Source: CAVRXQ01 sp963831155 (GTDB lineage: Bacteria; Actinomycetota; Acidimicrobiia; Acidimicrobiales; Bog-793). Taken from it: 64,000 nucleotides of DNA. How positions within the stretch are numbered: position 1 is the stretch's first letter; each line of letters opens with the position of its first letter. Positions 14,682 to 24,257 of this stretch are shown piece after piece. The DNA lies in NCBI GenBank assembly GCA_963831155.1, contig CAWHOY010000005.1, positions 186,001 through 250,000 on the forward strand, read 5' to 3'. Both the position numbers and the translations under genes were made by a program. The notes beneath the pieces were generated by a model. The model did no database searches. It was given only the letters and a program-made list of their open reading frames with translations, and was not told the DNA's origin.

Positions 14682-17177
14682 GTGCGGGTGCCGCTTTCGT
14701 GGCTGAAGGATTTCACGCCGATCGATCTCGATCCGCGCGATTCGGCCGGCTTGCGCGACTTCGCGAACGAGCTTTCGATGCTCGGGATGAACGTCGAACA
14801 CATCGAAACCGTCGAGGCGGCATTCCCCGGCGTCGTCGTCGCCCGTGTCGCCGAGGTCGAGGCGATCAAGGGCGCTGATCGGATCCGCAAGGTCGTCGTC
14901 GACGCCGGTGGTGCACCGACGACGGTCGTCTGTGGCGCGTTCAACTTCGAGGTCGGCGACTACGTCGCGTTCGCGAGGGTCGGGGCCCGCCTGCCGGGCG
15001 GTTTGGAGATCGGGCGCCGCGAGATGCGCGGCGTCGGTTCGGAAGGGATGATCTGTTCTGGGCGCGAGCTCGGCTTGAGTACCGACGCCAGCGGCATCTT
15101 CGTCCTGTTCTCGCCGCCCAAGGGTCGCGAGGTGCCGGCGGAGATCCCACTCGGCGAGGCGCTCGTCGACTACCTCGGACTCGAGCACGACACCGTCTTC
15201 GATCTCGACATCGAGCCGAACCGCCCCGATCTGTTGTCGATGGTGGGCGTGGCGCGCGACGTCGCTGCTCACCGCCGGATTCCGTTCGAGGTGCCGCCCG
15301 TCGGTGTGGAGGAGACCGGACTCGCCGCGAACCGGCTCGTGTCGATCGCCATCGAAGCACCCGACGCCTGCCGGCGGTTCGTCGCGCGGGTGATTACGGG
15401 GGTGGCGGTGCTTCCGAGCCCACGCGACGTGCAGCGCCGGTTGATTCTGTCGGGGATGCGGCCGATCAACGCCGTCGTCGACGCGTCGAACTACACGATG
15501 CTCGAACGCGGACAGCCGACCCACCCCTACGACCTCGACCGCCTCGGCGGGGGCGGTTTTCGCGTCCGCCTCGCGCATCAAGGCGAACGGCTCGTCACCC
15601 TCGACGGGGTCGAGCGGGTCCTCGGCGAGCACCGCAGCCGGCGAGGCGAGACGGAGCCGGCCGACGATCTTTTGATCTGCGACGGGAACGACGTCGTCGT
15701 CGGGCTGGCGGGGATCATGGGCGGCGCGTCGAGCGAAATCTCCGACTCGACGACGAACGTCGTCGTGGAGTCGGCCGACTTCGCCCAGGCGTTCGTCGGC
15801 GCGACCGCCTCGCGCCAGGACATCCGTTCCGAGGCGTCGACGCGCTTTTGGCGCGGGGTCGACCCCGCCGGATTGAGCCCGGCGGCGGCACGAGTCGCGC
15901 AGCTCGTCGTTGCGGCGCACGTCGAGCACGGCGTCGCGGCACCGATCGTCGCTCGCGGCATCGCCGAGGCCGTCGGAACGAGGACGGACTCTCCGCCGAT
16001 CTACCTGCGCACCGATCGCGTGAACGATCTCTTGGGTACCGAACTCGATCGCAGGCAAGTGCGATCGCTGCTCGTTCCAATCGGCTTCTCGGCCGGCAAG
16101 GCGCCGAAGGGGCTCGCGGTGTCGGTGCCGTCGTTCCGACCCGACGTCGGGCGGGAAGTCGACGTCATCGAAGAAATTGCGCGCCATTACGGCTACGAGC
16201 GGATCACACCGACGCTGCCACGCTCGCGGCGCGTTGGCTTGCTCACCGCTTACCAAAAGGATCGTCGCAACCTTACGCGGCTGCTCGTCGACTTCGGTGC
16301 CGAGGATGCCTGGACGAGCGCGATCGTCGACCCACAGAAAGACGAGCTCGGTGGCGAGGGACTGCGACCCTTGACGCTCGTCAACCCGGTCGTGCGCGAA
16401 GAGTCGGCGCTCCGGACGACCTTGCTGCCGGGCTTACTCGAGGCGCTTCGTCGCAACGTCGCCACACGCAACGCTTCGGTGCGGTTCTTCGAAATCGGGA
16501 AGGTCTTCCGCTACCCGCAGGCGGCAGAGGGGGCGCCGATCGAGCGCGAACACTTGGGCGTGCTGCTCGGTCGCGACAGCGACGACGCCCGCACCGCCAT
16601 CGAATGCTTTCGTGTCCTCACAACCGGGCTGCGGATCGACCCCGCGCAGGTGCACCTCGATGATGCTCCCCCGACACCGAACGCGTTCGATCCGGTCGCG
16701 TACGGGATGCACCCGACCCGGCTGTCGACGGTGCGCGCCACGGGCGGCGATGTGGTCGCCGTTGTCGGCGAAGTCGATCCCGACGTGCTCGAACAGGCGG
16801 GGATCGCCGGACGGCGCGTGGGCTGGCTGTCCCTCGACCTCGAGCGGTTCTTGAACCTCGCCCGGCGACCCGACCGCGTCCGGCCCGTGAGCCGTTTCCC
16901 CTCGAGTGACATCGACCTCTCTTTCGCCGTCGCCGACGACGTGACGATCGAGCGGATCGAAGAGGTCCTACGTCGCGCGGCGGGGGAGTGGTGCGAATGG
17001 ATCGAGCTCGTCGACGTCTACCGCGGCGAGGGGCTCGGGGATGGCAAGCGCAGCGTCTCGTTCCGCATCCGGTTCTCCGCGATCGATCGCACCCTCACAG
17101 ACGACGACGTCGCCGCGGTGCGCGCCCGCTGTATCGCCGCGGCCGAGGTCGAAGTCGGGGCTGTGCTGCGGGGCTGA
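14682..17177 (+). CDS. pheT: Phenylalanyl-tRNA synthetase beta subunit
   Basis: PheT binds tRNA-Phe and carries the editing site. In order: the tRNA-binding EMAP-like domain (about 40-150), the B3/B4 editing region (about 200-400), B5, the catalytic-like core and the FDX-ACB anticodon-binding domain at the end (FPSSDIDLSFAVADDV onward). Length 831 is usual. The start is GTG at 14682 with GAAAAGAAAGGG upstream, 24 bases after pheS. Its last 83 bases are overlapped tail-to-tail by a hypothetical gene on the other strand. Confidence 0.97.
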   Translation: MRVPLSWLKDFTPIDLDPRDSAGLRDFANELSMLGMNVEHIETVEAAFPGVVVARVAEVEAIKGADRIRKVVVDAGGAPTTVVCGAFNFEVGDYVAFARVGARLPGGLEIGRREMRGVGSEGMICSGRELGLSTDASGIFVLFSPPKGREVPAEIPLGEALVDYLGLEHDTVFDLDIEPNRPDLLSMVGVARDVAAHRRIPFEVPPVGVEETGLAANRLVSIAIEAPDACRRFVARVITGVAVLPSPRDVQRRLILSGMRPINAVVDASNYTMLERGQPTHPYDLDRLGGGGFRVRLAHQGERLVTLDGVERVLGEHRSRRGETEPADDLLICDGNDVVVGLAGIMGGASSEISDSTTNVVVESADFAQAFVGATASRQDIRSEASTRFWRGVDPAGLSPAAARVAQLVVAAHVEHGVAAPIVARGIAEAVGTRTDSPPIYLRTDRVNDLLGTELDRRQVRSLLVPIGFSAGKAPKGLAVSVPSFRPDVGREVDVIEEIARHYGYERITPTLPRSRRVGLLTAYQKDRRNLTRLLVDFGAEDAWTSAIVDPQKDELGGEGLRPLTLVNPVVREESALRTTLLPGLLEALRRNVATRNASVRFFEIGKVFRYPQAAEGAPIEREHLGVLLGRDSDDARTAIECFRVLTTGLRIDPAQVHLDDAPPTPNAFDPVAYGMHPTRLSTVRATGGDVVAVVGEVDPDVLEQAGIAGRRVGWLSLDLERFLNLARRPDRVRPVSRFPSSDIDLSFAVADDVTIERIEEVLRRAAGEWCEWIELVDVYRGEGLGDGKRSVSFRIRFSAIDRTLTDDDVAAVRARCIAAAEVEVGAVLRG

Positions 17178-17559
17178 CGCTGGGCGCCTCGTCGCTGAGG
17201 TCCCGGACGTCGCCCGCGCAGCAAAGACGCGCCGATACCGGCCGCAGGTAGGCGTCGATCCGGTGCAGCGCCGCGTCTGACAGCGTGGACCAGAACGCGT
17301 CGAGCGCCGTCACGGCCTCGACGCGCGGATCGGCGACGACGCGTTCGAGTGCTTCGGCGATCGACTCGAGCCGCACTTCCTCGTCGGGATCGCGCGATCT
17401 GCACAAGAGCTCGTCCGCCTCCTTCGCAACCTCGGCGAAGAGCACTTCTGCCAACAGGCCTTCACCGTGTCGCGAACTGAGTTCTTCGTAGACCGAAAGG
17501 TATGACGGGAGAGCCTCGAGGAGGACGGCGAGCGCCCTTTTGTCGGAGCACCGTCGCAA
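17095..17559 (-). CDS. Hypothetical helical protein overlapping the pheT 3' end
   Basis: I do not recognise this 154-residue product. The stretch LLEALPSYLSVYEELSSRHG, then EVAKEADELLCRSRDPDEEV and ESIAEALERVVADPRVEAV looks helical, acidic and protein-like with the local codon bias. The TTG at 17559 has AAAGGA seven bases upstream. The last 28 residues are Arg/Pro-rich and lie antisense to pheT, because no stop occurs before 17095. The core may be a real small gene whose tail runs into pheT; the C-terminal part is doubtful. Confidence 0.5.
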   Translation of the reverse strand: MRRCSDKRALAVLLEALPSYLSVYEELSSRHGEGLLAEVLFAEVAKEADELLCRSRDPDEEVRLESIAEALERVVADPRVEAVTALDAFWSTLSDAALHRIDAYLRPVSARLCCAGDVRDLSDEAPSVSPAAQPRLRPRPRRYSGRAPRRRRRL

Positions 17560-17726
17560 CGCAAATTCCTTTCTCCGAAACCGACGGATCGAGGAAGGTG
17601 TTGTGACGACCTTCGATGCGCGCAACCTATCGCCAGGGTGTATCAACCAGACGCCCAACGGGCGGGCGACCGCGTCATCCTGGGGTCCGGCGCCCCGCGG
17701 AACCCGCCGCTGTCTTCAGCGACCGG

Positions 17727-19403
17727 TCAGCGGGTGCCGTGCTCGTAGTCCGGGAACCACATCTGCGCGTCGACGTCGTGTTCGATGCAGGCGTCGTCGA
17801 CGATGCGCGCCCGACCTTCATCGCGTGCCGTTTCCGCCACGGTGACAGCGATCTTCCGGGAGATCGCCCGCAAATCGTCGAGGGAGGGGTAGATCGCCCC
17901 GGCCTCGAGACGGTCGTCTGTGACCATCAGCGAGAGAGATTTCGCCGCGGCGAGGAACATGCCGCCGGTCACTTCCCGAGCACGCGCGACGATCGCCCCG
18001 AGGCCGATGCCCGGGAAGACAAAGACATTGTTCGCCTGACCGATGATGCGCTTTCCCTTGTCAATTTCGACCGGAGCGAATGGACTGCCCGTTGCGACGA
18101 GCGCGCGGCCGTCGGTCCAATCGAGGATCTGCTCCGGCGTCGCCTCGGAATTCGCCGTCGGATTCGAGAGCGCGAAGACGATTGGGTTGTCCACGCCCTG
18201 AGTCATCGCGCGCAATGCATGCTCGGTGAACGTTCCCGGAACACCGGTCGCTCCGATGAGTGCGGTCGGTCGTACTCGAGCGATGACGCGGTCGAGTTCC
18301 CGAGCGTCATCGCGATCGATTCCGAGCTCGGCTTCTCGAGAACGCGAGAGCGCGAATTCACGCTTGAACTCGTCGAGGTCTTCGCGTGCTTCGGTGATGA
18401 GCCCGCGTGAATCGATCATGACGATTGCGTCCTGCGCGGCCTGCACCGAGGCGCCGCACTCGACCATCGCGTCGCGCACGAGCCGGGCGATGCCGATGCA
18501 CGCCGCGCCGGCACCGAGGAAGACCAGTCGCTGTTCGATTAGCTCCCCGCCGTTGCGTCGCAGCGCCGCAAGGATCCCGCCGAGAACGACTGCGGCGGTC
18601 CCTTCGATGTCGTCGTTAAAACTCGGAAGCCGGTCGTGGTAGCGGTTGAGGAGACGGAATGCGTTCTGTTGCTTGAAGTCCTCCCACTGCAAGAGGGCGT
18701 GTGGAAAGACCTCGATGACCGATTCCACGAAGGCTTCGATGAACTCGTCGTAGGCTGCTCCGCGAAGGCGCGGCTTCGGGTAGCCGAGGTAGAGCGGGTC
18801 GTCACGGAGTTCGTCGTTGTCCGTCCCGCAGTCGAGCGAGACGGGAAGCGTGAGGTCCGGGCGAACGCCGGCGCCAGCCGTGTAGAGCTCGAGCTTGCCG
18901 ATCGGGATCCCCATGCCCCCGGCTCCTTGGTCGCCCAGGCCGAGGATCCGTTCGTTGTCGGTCGCGACGATGAGGCGGACGTCGTCTTGTCCGCTGTTAC
19001 GGAGCAGTTGGGGGATCCGGTCGATGTCCTCGGGCGTGATCCACAACCCGCGTGGGCGGCGCATCACGTGGCTGTATTCGCGACAGGCGCGACCGACCGT
19101 CGGCGTGTAGACGATCGGCGCCAGCTCCTCGAGGTGCTCGACGAGAAGACGGAAGAACAGCGTCTCGTTGCGGTCCCGAAGCCCCGCGAGACCGATGTAC
19201 CGCTCGAAGTCGTCTCCCTTGCGACGGAGGTGCTCGAGCTCCAGTGCCATCTGCTCCTCGATTGACACAACTCGCCAGGGGAGCAGGCCGCGCAGTGCGA
19301 GAACGCTGCGTTCATCGTCGCAGAACGCGGCATCCTTATTCGTTTCTGGTCGCGTGAGCAGCGTCCTCCCGAAGGGTCTGTCGGGATCCACCGGATCGGC
19401 CAT
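17727..19403 (-). CDS. maeA: NAD-type malic enzyme, large form
   Basis: Malic enzyme decarboxylates malate to pyruvate with NAD(P). This 558-residue protein has the long N-terminal domain of the SfcA/MaeA type: LRDRNETLFFRLLVEHLEEL, IVYTPTVGRACREYS, VATDNERILGLGDQGAGGMGI and LQWEDFKQQNAF. The metal site is in FNDDIEGTAAVVLGG and the NAD fold has VFLGAGAACIGIARL. The ATG at 19403 has GGAGG eight bases upstream. It is divergent from a second, short-form malic enzyme 202 bases away. An inverted repeat covers its 5' leader. Confidence 0.95.
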   Translation of the reverse strand: MADPVDPDRPFGRTLLTRPETNKDAAFCDDERSVLALRGLLPWRVVSIEEQMALELEHLRRKGDDFERYIGLAGLRDRNETLFFRLLVEHLEELAPIVYTPTVGRACREYSHVMRRPRGLWITPEDIDRIPQLLRNSGQDDVRLIVATDNERILGLGDQGAGGMGIPIGKLELYTAGAGVRPDLTLPVSLDCGTDNDELRDDPLYLGYPKPRLRGAAYDEFIEAFVESVIEVFPHALLQWEDFKQQNAFRLLNRYHDRLPSFNDDIEGTAAVVLGGILAALRRNGGELIEQRLVFLGAGAACIGIARLVRDAMVECGASVQAAQDAIVMIDSRGLITEAREDLDEFKREFALSRSREAELGIDRDDARELDRVIARVRPTALIGATGVPGTFTEHALRAMTQGVDNPIVFALSNPTANSEATPEQILDWTDGRALVATGSPFAPVEIDKGKRIIGQANNVFVFPGIGLGAIVARAREVTGGMFLAAAKSLSLMVTDDRLEAGAIYPSLDDLRAISRKIAVTVAETARDEGRARIVDDACIEHDVDAQMWFPDYEHGTR

Positions 19404-19414
19404 CGTCTTCGCCT

Positions 19415-19443
19415 CCGTATCCGGACGGGCACGTCCGATACGG
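19415..19443. promoter_or_regulatory. Imperfect inverted repeat in the malic enzyme leader
   Basis: CCGTATC-C-GGACG (19415-19427) faces CGTCC-GATACGG (19432-19443) across GGCA. It overlaps the Shine-Dalgarno region of the leftward malic enzyme gene. It could be an operator or an RNA hairpin that controls translation. It shares the 11-mer CCGTATCCGGA with a palindrome upstream of ku. Confidence 0.4.
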
Positions 19444-19494
19444 ACGCACCGCCCACACCGCTCATCGGACCACCGGACCACTCCGGGGAGAAGG

Positions 19495-19518
19495 GTCGAA
19501 CGTCCTCGGACGTTCGAC
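19495..19518. promoter_or_regulatory. Perfect 11-bp inverted repeat between the malic enzyme genes
   Basis: GTCGAACGTCC (19495-19505) and GGACGTTCGAC (19508-19518) form a 24-base palindrome with a two-base centre, followed rightward by a pyrimidine-rich run. It may be a regulator binding site for the divergent promoters or, as RNA, a terminator-like hairpin in the rightward direction. Confidence 0.45.
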
Positions 19519-19605
19519 GATCTTCTTCCTTGCTTTGGGTGTCTTGGCCCGAAATGCACCGTTGCCCGTACGCTCGGGAAAGCCGAACCGAAAGGAAACG
19601 ACGAC

Positions 19606-21015
19606 ATGTACCCGAGCGCCTCGTTCTCGGTGACGATGCGAGTCGACCTCGATGACCCGCGCCTCATCGGCGCAATCACGACCGCGGTTGGCGACGCGGG
19701 CGGGGTCGTCACGGCTCTCGACGTCGTCGAACCCAGCGGAGGGGGTTTCGTCGTCGACCTGACGTGCAACGCGGTGAACGACGAGCACGCGGAACGCCTC
19801 CACGACGCTGTCGGCGCCGTCGACGGCGCCCATGTCCGTGCGATGAGCGACCGGACGTTGTTGATGCACCTCGGAGGCACTCTGAGCGTAACCCCGAGGG
19901 TTCCGCTACGGACGAGAGACGACCTCTCGATGGCGTACACGCCAGGCGTTGCCCGAGTGTCGCTCGCGATCGCGAAGGACCCCTCAGCGGCGCGCAATCT
20001 GACGATCAAGCGCAACACCGTCGCCGTTGTCACCGACGGCTCAGCAGTGCTCGGTCTTGGCAATATCGGGCCGGAAGCGGCGCTCCCCGTCATGGAGGGA
20101 AAGGCGCTGTTGTTCAAGCGGTTCGCCGACGTCGACGCCTGGCCGGTGTGTCTCGCAACCCAGGACACCGACGAGATCGTCCGCGCCGTCGAGTTGATCG
20201 CCCCCGTCTACGGGGGGATCAATCTCGAAGACATCGCCGCGCCGCGGTGTTTCGAGATCGAGGCACGTCTTCGCAAGTCGCTCGACATCCCGGTGTTCCA
20301 CGATGACCAGCACGGCACCTCGATCGTCGTCTTCGCCGCGTTGCAGAATGCGCTGCGCGTCGTGAACAAATCGCTGAAAGACCTGCGGGTCGTCATCTTG
20401 GGTATTGGCGCGGCCGGCGTCGCGATCGCGAAGCTGCTGCTCGCGGAGGGCGTCGGGGACATCACGCCGGTCAATCGGCAAGGGATCCTGACAAAAGACA
20501 CCCCCGACCTCGACGAGCCGCGCCGCGAGATCGCCGAGCAGACGAACACCTCCCGTCTCAAAGGCGGCATCGCCGAAGCCTTGCGCGGCGCGGACGTGCT
20601 GATCGGCGTCTCTGGACCGAACCTCGTTTCTGAGGAAGAAGTTGCCTCGATGACACAGGACGCCATCGTCTTCGCGCTCGCCAACCCTGTCCCCGAGGTC
20701 GACAGTCACGTCGCTGGTCGCCACGCCGCGGTCGTGGCGACGGGTCGTAGCGACGAGCCCAACCAGATCAATAACGTGCTCGTCTTTCCCGGACTCTTCC
20801 GCGGTTTGCTGAATGCCGGCGCCCACAAGATCACCGAAGAGATGGAGCTCTCCGCGGGCCGCGCGCTCGCGGCGGTCGTCAGCGACGACGAACTCTCGCC
20901 CGCCTACATCATCCCGACCGTGTTCAATCCGGCGGTCGTACCGGCGGTCTCCTCGGCAGTCGAAAAGGCGGCAGCGGAAGAGCGCCAGGCGTCGACCGCG
21001 AAAGAGCGTCCCTAA
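19606..21015 (+). CDS. NAD(P)-dependent malic enzyme with N-terminal ACT-like domain
   Basis: A second malic enzyme of the short family, 469 residues. The catalytic part begins near residue 95 (LSMAYTPGVARVSLAIAKD) and contains TVAVVTDGSAVLGLGNIGPEA, the metal-binding PVFHDDQHGTSIVV and the Rossmann motif VILGIGAAGVAIAKLLL. Residues 1 to about 85 (FSVTMRVDLDDPRLIGAITTAVGDAGGVV) look like an ACT regulatory domain, so allosteric control is likely. ATG at 19606 is preceded by GAAAGGAAA. It is divergent from the large-form malic enzyme. Confidence 0.95.
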   Translation: MYPSASFSVTMRVDLDDPRLIGAITTAVGDAGGVVTALDVVEPSGGGFVVDLTCNAVNDEHAERLHDAVGAVDGAHVRAMSDRTLLMHLGGTLSVTPRVPLRTRDDLSMAYTPGVARVSLAIAKDPSAARNLTIKRNTVAVVTDGSAVLGLGNIGPEAALPVMEGKALLFKRFADVDAWPVCLATQDTDEIVRAVELIAPVYGGINLEDIAAPRCFEIEARLRKSLDIPVFHDDQHGTSIVVFAALQNALRVVNKSLKDLRVVILGIGAAGVAIAKLLLAEGVGDITPVNRQGILTKDTPDLDEPRREIAEQTNTSRLKGGIAEALRGADVLIGVSGPNLVSEEEVASMTQDAIVFALANPVPEVDSHVAGRHAAVVATGRSDEPNQINNVLVFPGLFRGLLNAGAHKITEEMELSAGRALAAVVSDDELSPAYIIPTVFNPAVVPAVSSAVEKAAAEERQASTAKERP

Positions 21016-21024
21016 AGAGAACGG

Positions 21025-21879
21025 CTAGGCCGCCGAGCGACGGAATGCGGCTTCGATCACCGAGTAGGCAGAGAAGGCAAGTAACCCTGTGGCGATGAAC
21101 CCAAGCAGTTCCAGCCCCAACGGGTCGTGCACCAACGACTGAACTGCGTTACCGAGCCCCAGAGATCGCTTTGGATCGTCGGTGGCGGCGGCAAAGAACA
21201 GGTACGCCGCGACGATGACGACGAGCAGCCCCCGAGCGGCTTCGCCGACGGCGCCGGTGATCCGGGCGAGTGGGAACCGATTTCCGAGCCGCTGCGCGTC
21301 GATGACCTTGGCGTAATCGTGGACAAACCCCCAAGCGCCGAGGGCGATGCCGCCGCCGGCGATCGTGGCCGCAACAAGGCCGAGCATTTCGGGACCTCCC
21401 GGCCATTTCAACACGCGGGCGACCAGCGGCTCGGGGTGTGAAGAGACGCTTGTCGCCGAGGCGCCGGCAATGAGCTCGATCACCTCGGCACAGAGAAGGA
21501 GGTAGAGCGCGCCGATCGCAGCCCGCCCGATTCGTATCCAGCTGCCGCCTCGTTCGCCGAGGGCTTCTCCCGCTACCGCCTGGACCAACCGCCAGACGGC
21601 ATACGCCGCGAGGCCACAGGCGAGCACTCCCAGCAAAAAGGGGCCGCTCGGTTGACGGGCAATCTCTTTGAACGCGCCCTCGCTATCCGCCTGCGCGGAG
21701 GATCTGTCCTTAGCCGCGATCTCGAGAGCTAATCCCGCGACGACCAGGTAGATCACCGCTCTTGCGGTCAGCCCGATTTGCGCGAGGTGACGGAACCACG
21801 TTCGCTGCTCGATCGAGCGCGCGTCCTGTTCCAAGCTCCCTCTTGTCGAGCGGGGAGGGTCGGTCGTTCGTGCAGGCAT
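21025..21879 (-). CDS. DUF1206 membrane protein
   Basis: This integral membrane protein has three related two-helix units, each opening with a variant of ARAVIYLVVAGLALEIA (for example RAAIGALYLLLCAEVIE and AARGLLVVIVAAYLFFA), as in the DUF1206 family. About six membrane segments are predicted by eye. The function is unknown. The start is uncertain: I use ATG 21879 (MPARTTDPP), 284 residues, with GAGG upstream; ATG at 21891 and a longer frame to 21957 also exist. It converges with the malic enzyme gene and is divergent from ftsH. Confidence 0.8.
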   Translation of the reverse strand: MPARTTDPPRSTRGSLEQDARSIEQRTWFRHLAQIGLTARAVIYLVVAGLALEIAAKDRSSAQADSEGAFKEIARQPSGPFLLGVLACGLAAYAVWRLVQAVAGEALGERGGSWIRIGRAAIGALYLLLCAEVIELIAGASATSVSSHPEPLVARVLKWPGGPEMLGLVAATIAGGGIALGAWGFVHDYAKVIDAQRLGNRFPLARITGAVGEAARGLLVVIVAAYLFFAAATDDPKRSLGLGNAVQSLVHDPLGLELLGFIATGLLAFSAYSVIEAAFRRSAA

Positions 21880-21934
21880 CGTGCGAATCATCCTCGTCTT
21901 CTCAGCGGCCGATGAACCACTGGCATCGACGCCG

Positions 21935-21952
21935 GCTTTCGCTGTCGAAAGC
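21935..21952. repeat. 7-bp inverted repeat upstream of ftsH
   Basis: GCTTTCG (21935-21941) and CGAAAGC (21946-21952) with a four-base loop lie in the 209-base region between the DUF1206 gene and ftsH. A possible operator; nothing else distinctive is seen there. Confidence 0.3.
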
Positions 21953-22088
21953 GCCAAAGCAACCTCGCGTTCATCGAGTCAAATCTCGCGCCGCCTTTTG
22001 AATAGGCAACCCGAAATCGGACGCGACAGACTGACCGTGTCGGCGTGCGCAGACACGCGTTCGCCGGGCAGGGCAACGGGGGCAATCC

Positions 22089-24065
22089 ATGACGAGACCA
22101 GCCAATCCTCCGCCTCCGGGCGACAAGGGCACGCCGACGGCAGCCCCACCGCCACCGGGCTGGCGCCACTACCTGTGGTTGATCGCACTGGCGGCCTTCA
22201 TCGTCCTTTTCTTCGTCCTACCCGCTACCCGCGGCCCGAGCCCGGTGTCGCTCACCTACTCGGGCTTCCTGTCTGACGTCGCCGCTCACAAGGTGTCGTC
22301 GGTGACGATCCCACAGACGACTGGTAGTGCCTCGGGAACCCTCAAGAACGGCAAGAGCTACACCGTCGTCATCCCGCCCCAGGCGGGCGCGGCGCTCCTC
22401 ACGAGGCTCGAAGCCTCAGGCGTGAAAATCACCGCCACGGCGCCGAGCACGTCCTTCGGCGATGACATCCTGACGTGGATAATCCTGCTGCTGCCGTTCA
22501 TCGTCATCGGCTTCATCTGGTGGCGCGTCTCGAAAGGCGCGGGCGGCCAGCTGCAGGGTGCGCTCGGGGTGCGGAAGTCCCAGGCGAAGGTCTTCGATGA
22601 GGAACGCCCGAAGACGACCTTTGCCGACGTCGCCGGCTACGAGGGCGCCAAGGTCGAAATCCGGGAGGTCGTCGACTTCCTGCGCCACCCGCTTCGCTAC
22701 GCCGCCGCCGGCGCGATGGCACCGCGCGGAGTGCTGATGGTCGGTCCCCCTGGGACCGGAAAAACGCTGCTCGCCCGCGCCGTCGCCGGGGAGGCGAGCG
22801 TGCCTTTCTTCTCGGTGACCGGATCGAGCTTCGTCGAGCTGTTCGTCGGAGTTGGCGCGGCGCGGGTGCGCGACCTCTTCGCCGAGGCGAAAAAGCGCGC
22901 CCCGGCGATCATCTTCATCGACGAGATCGACGCCATCGGTCAGCGGCGCGGCGGGGCGGGCCAATTCGTTTCGAATGACGAACGTGAGCAGACTCTCAAC
23001 CAGCTATTGGCAGAGATGGACGGCTTCGATCCGGACACAGGAATCGTCGTGCTCGCCGCGACGAACCGTCCAGAAGTGCTCGACCCGGCTTTGCTGCGTC
23101 CAGGAAGATTCGACCGCCAGGTGACGATCCCGCTGCCGACGCTTCCAGAGCGCGCCGCGATCTTGAAGGTGCACGCCCGCGACAAGCATTTCGACGAAAC
23201 CGTCGACCTCGACGTCGTCGCGCGCGGCACTCCGGGTTTCTCGGGGGCGGACCTCGCCAACCTTGTCAACGAGGCGGCGATTGTCGCCGTGCGCGCAAAT
23301 CGCGAGGTGATCTCGGAGAAGGACTTCGACGAGGCCCGCGACCGGATCTTGCTCGGACGGCGCGAGGGCTCGAACGTTCTGCTCCCTGAGGAAAAACATG
23401 CCGTGGCGGTTCACGAGTCGGGGCACGCGCTCGTCGCCGCGTTGCAAGACGAAGCGGAGCCGGTCGCAAAGGTGACCATCCTCCCGGCGGGGCAGACCCT
23501 CGGTGTCACCGAGCAGTTGCCGCTCGTCGAGCGTCACCTCTACAACGAGGACTACCTGCACGCCACCTTGGCGGTCCGGCTCGGCGGTCGGGCCGCCGAG
23601 CTCGTCGAGTTCGGACAGGGTTCGACGGGCGCCTCGAACGACCTCGCCGGGGCGACCGACCTCGCCGTCAAAATGGTGCGCGAGTTCGGACTGTCCCCGA
23701 AGCTCGGCCCGGTCGGCTATCCCTCCGGCGGCTCAGCGTTCCTCGGCGGAGGAGGCGAAGCATTCTCCACGCGGCCCTTCGCCGAATCGACGCAGGCGGA
23801 GATCGATAAAGAGGTGGCGCGGTTGTTGCGCGAGGCGGAGGAGCGCGCCGTCGGCCTTTTAAAGGGTCACCGCGAGGAGCTCCACCGCCTCGTCGATCTT
23901 CTCGTCGCGAACGAGACGGTCGACGGCTCGGTCGTCTACCAGATCGTCGGTAAGCCGGAGCCGGCGCCGACGCGCGGTGAGGCGATGCCACTTGCTCCAC
24001 CACGTGCCGCCACCACGCGCGCTGACCACCCCGACGTGGCGCGCACCACGCCGCCGGCGGGATGA
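22089..24065 (+). CDS. ftsH: ATP-dependent zinc metalloprotease FtsH
   Basis: FtsH is a membrane-anchored AAA+ protease that degrades membrane and regulatory proteins. There is a cytoplasmic Pro-rich N-terminus, a first membrane segment (about 28-46), an extracytoplasmic region and a second membrane segment (about 126-143). The AAA domain has Walker A GPPGTGKT near 219, Walker B IIFIDEID and the second region of homology ATNRPEVLDPALLRPGRFDR. The protease has the zinc motif HESGH near 441 and a downstream aspartate ligand region. Length 658 is normal. It stands alone here with no visible operon partner. Confidence 0.96.
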   Translation: MTRPANPPPPGDKGTPTAAPPPPGWRHYLWLIALAAFIVLFFVLPATRGPSPVSLTYSGFLSDVAAHKVSSVTIPQTTGSASGTLKNGKSYTVVIPPQAGAALLTRLEASGVKITATAPSTSFGDDILTWIILLLPFIVIGFIWWRVSKGAGGQLQGALGVRKSQAKVFDEERPKTTFADVAGYEGAKVEIREVVDFLRHPLRYAAAGAMAPRGVLMVGPPGTGKTLLARAVAGEASVPFFSVTGSSFVELFVGVGAARVRDLFAEAKKRAPAIIFIDEIDAIGQRRGGAGQFVSNDEREQTLNQLLAEMDGFDPDTGIVVLAATNRPEVLDPALLRPGRFDRQVTIPLPTLPERAAILKVHARDKHFDETVDLDVVARGTPGFSGADLANLVNEAAIVAVRANREVISEKDFDEARDRILLGRREGSNVLLPEEKHAVAVHESGHALVAALQDEAEPVAKVTILPAGQTLGVTEQLPLVERHLYNEDYLHATLAVRLGGRAAELVEFGQGSTGASNDLAGATDLAVKMVREFGLSPKLGPVGYPSGGSAFLGGGGEAFSTRPFAESTQAEIDKEVARLLREAEERAVGLLKGHREELHRLVDLLVANETVDGSVVYQIVGKPEPAPTRGEAMPLAPPRAATTRADHPDVARTTPPAG

Positions 24066-24146
24066 TTCCGAGAAAGCCGCATCGAAGCTCGCGCAGCGCT
24101 CTCCTCGACGTTTCCCTTTCGACGGCACAGGCTCGATCAGCCTGCG

Positions 24147-24158
24147 AAGCAATTGCTT
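24147..24158. repeat. 12-bp perfect palindrome AAGCAATTGCTT
   Basis: The palindrome lies in the 190-base gap between ftsH and the ICMT-like gene, about 100 bases before the latter's start. It could be an operator; no gene is seen in the gap. Confidence 0.25.
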
Positions 24159-24257
24159 GCCGAGTTGGGAACACGGTGCGACTTCGTGCCAAACCCGCTC
24201 ATGATTTCGATCAGCGGGGATGAATGAAGGTCCGCCTACGATTTGTTTCGAGCGCAC

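Noticed and set aside
14610..16256. 548-codon open frame on the minus strand
   Set aside because: It lies fully antisense to pheT, shows no known motif and is explained by the GC-rich codon bias of pheT.
17616..18410. 264-codon plus-strand frame opposite the large malic enzyme
   Set aside because: Antisense to a well supported gene and lacking any motif.
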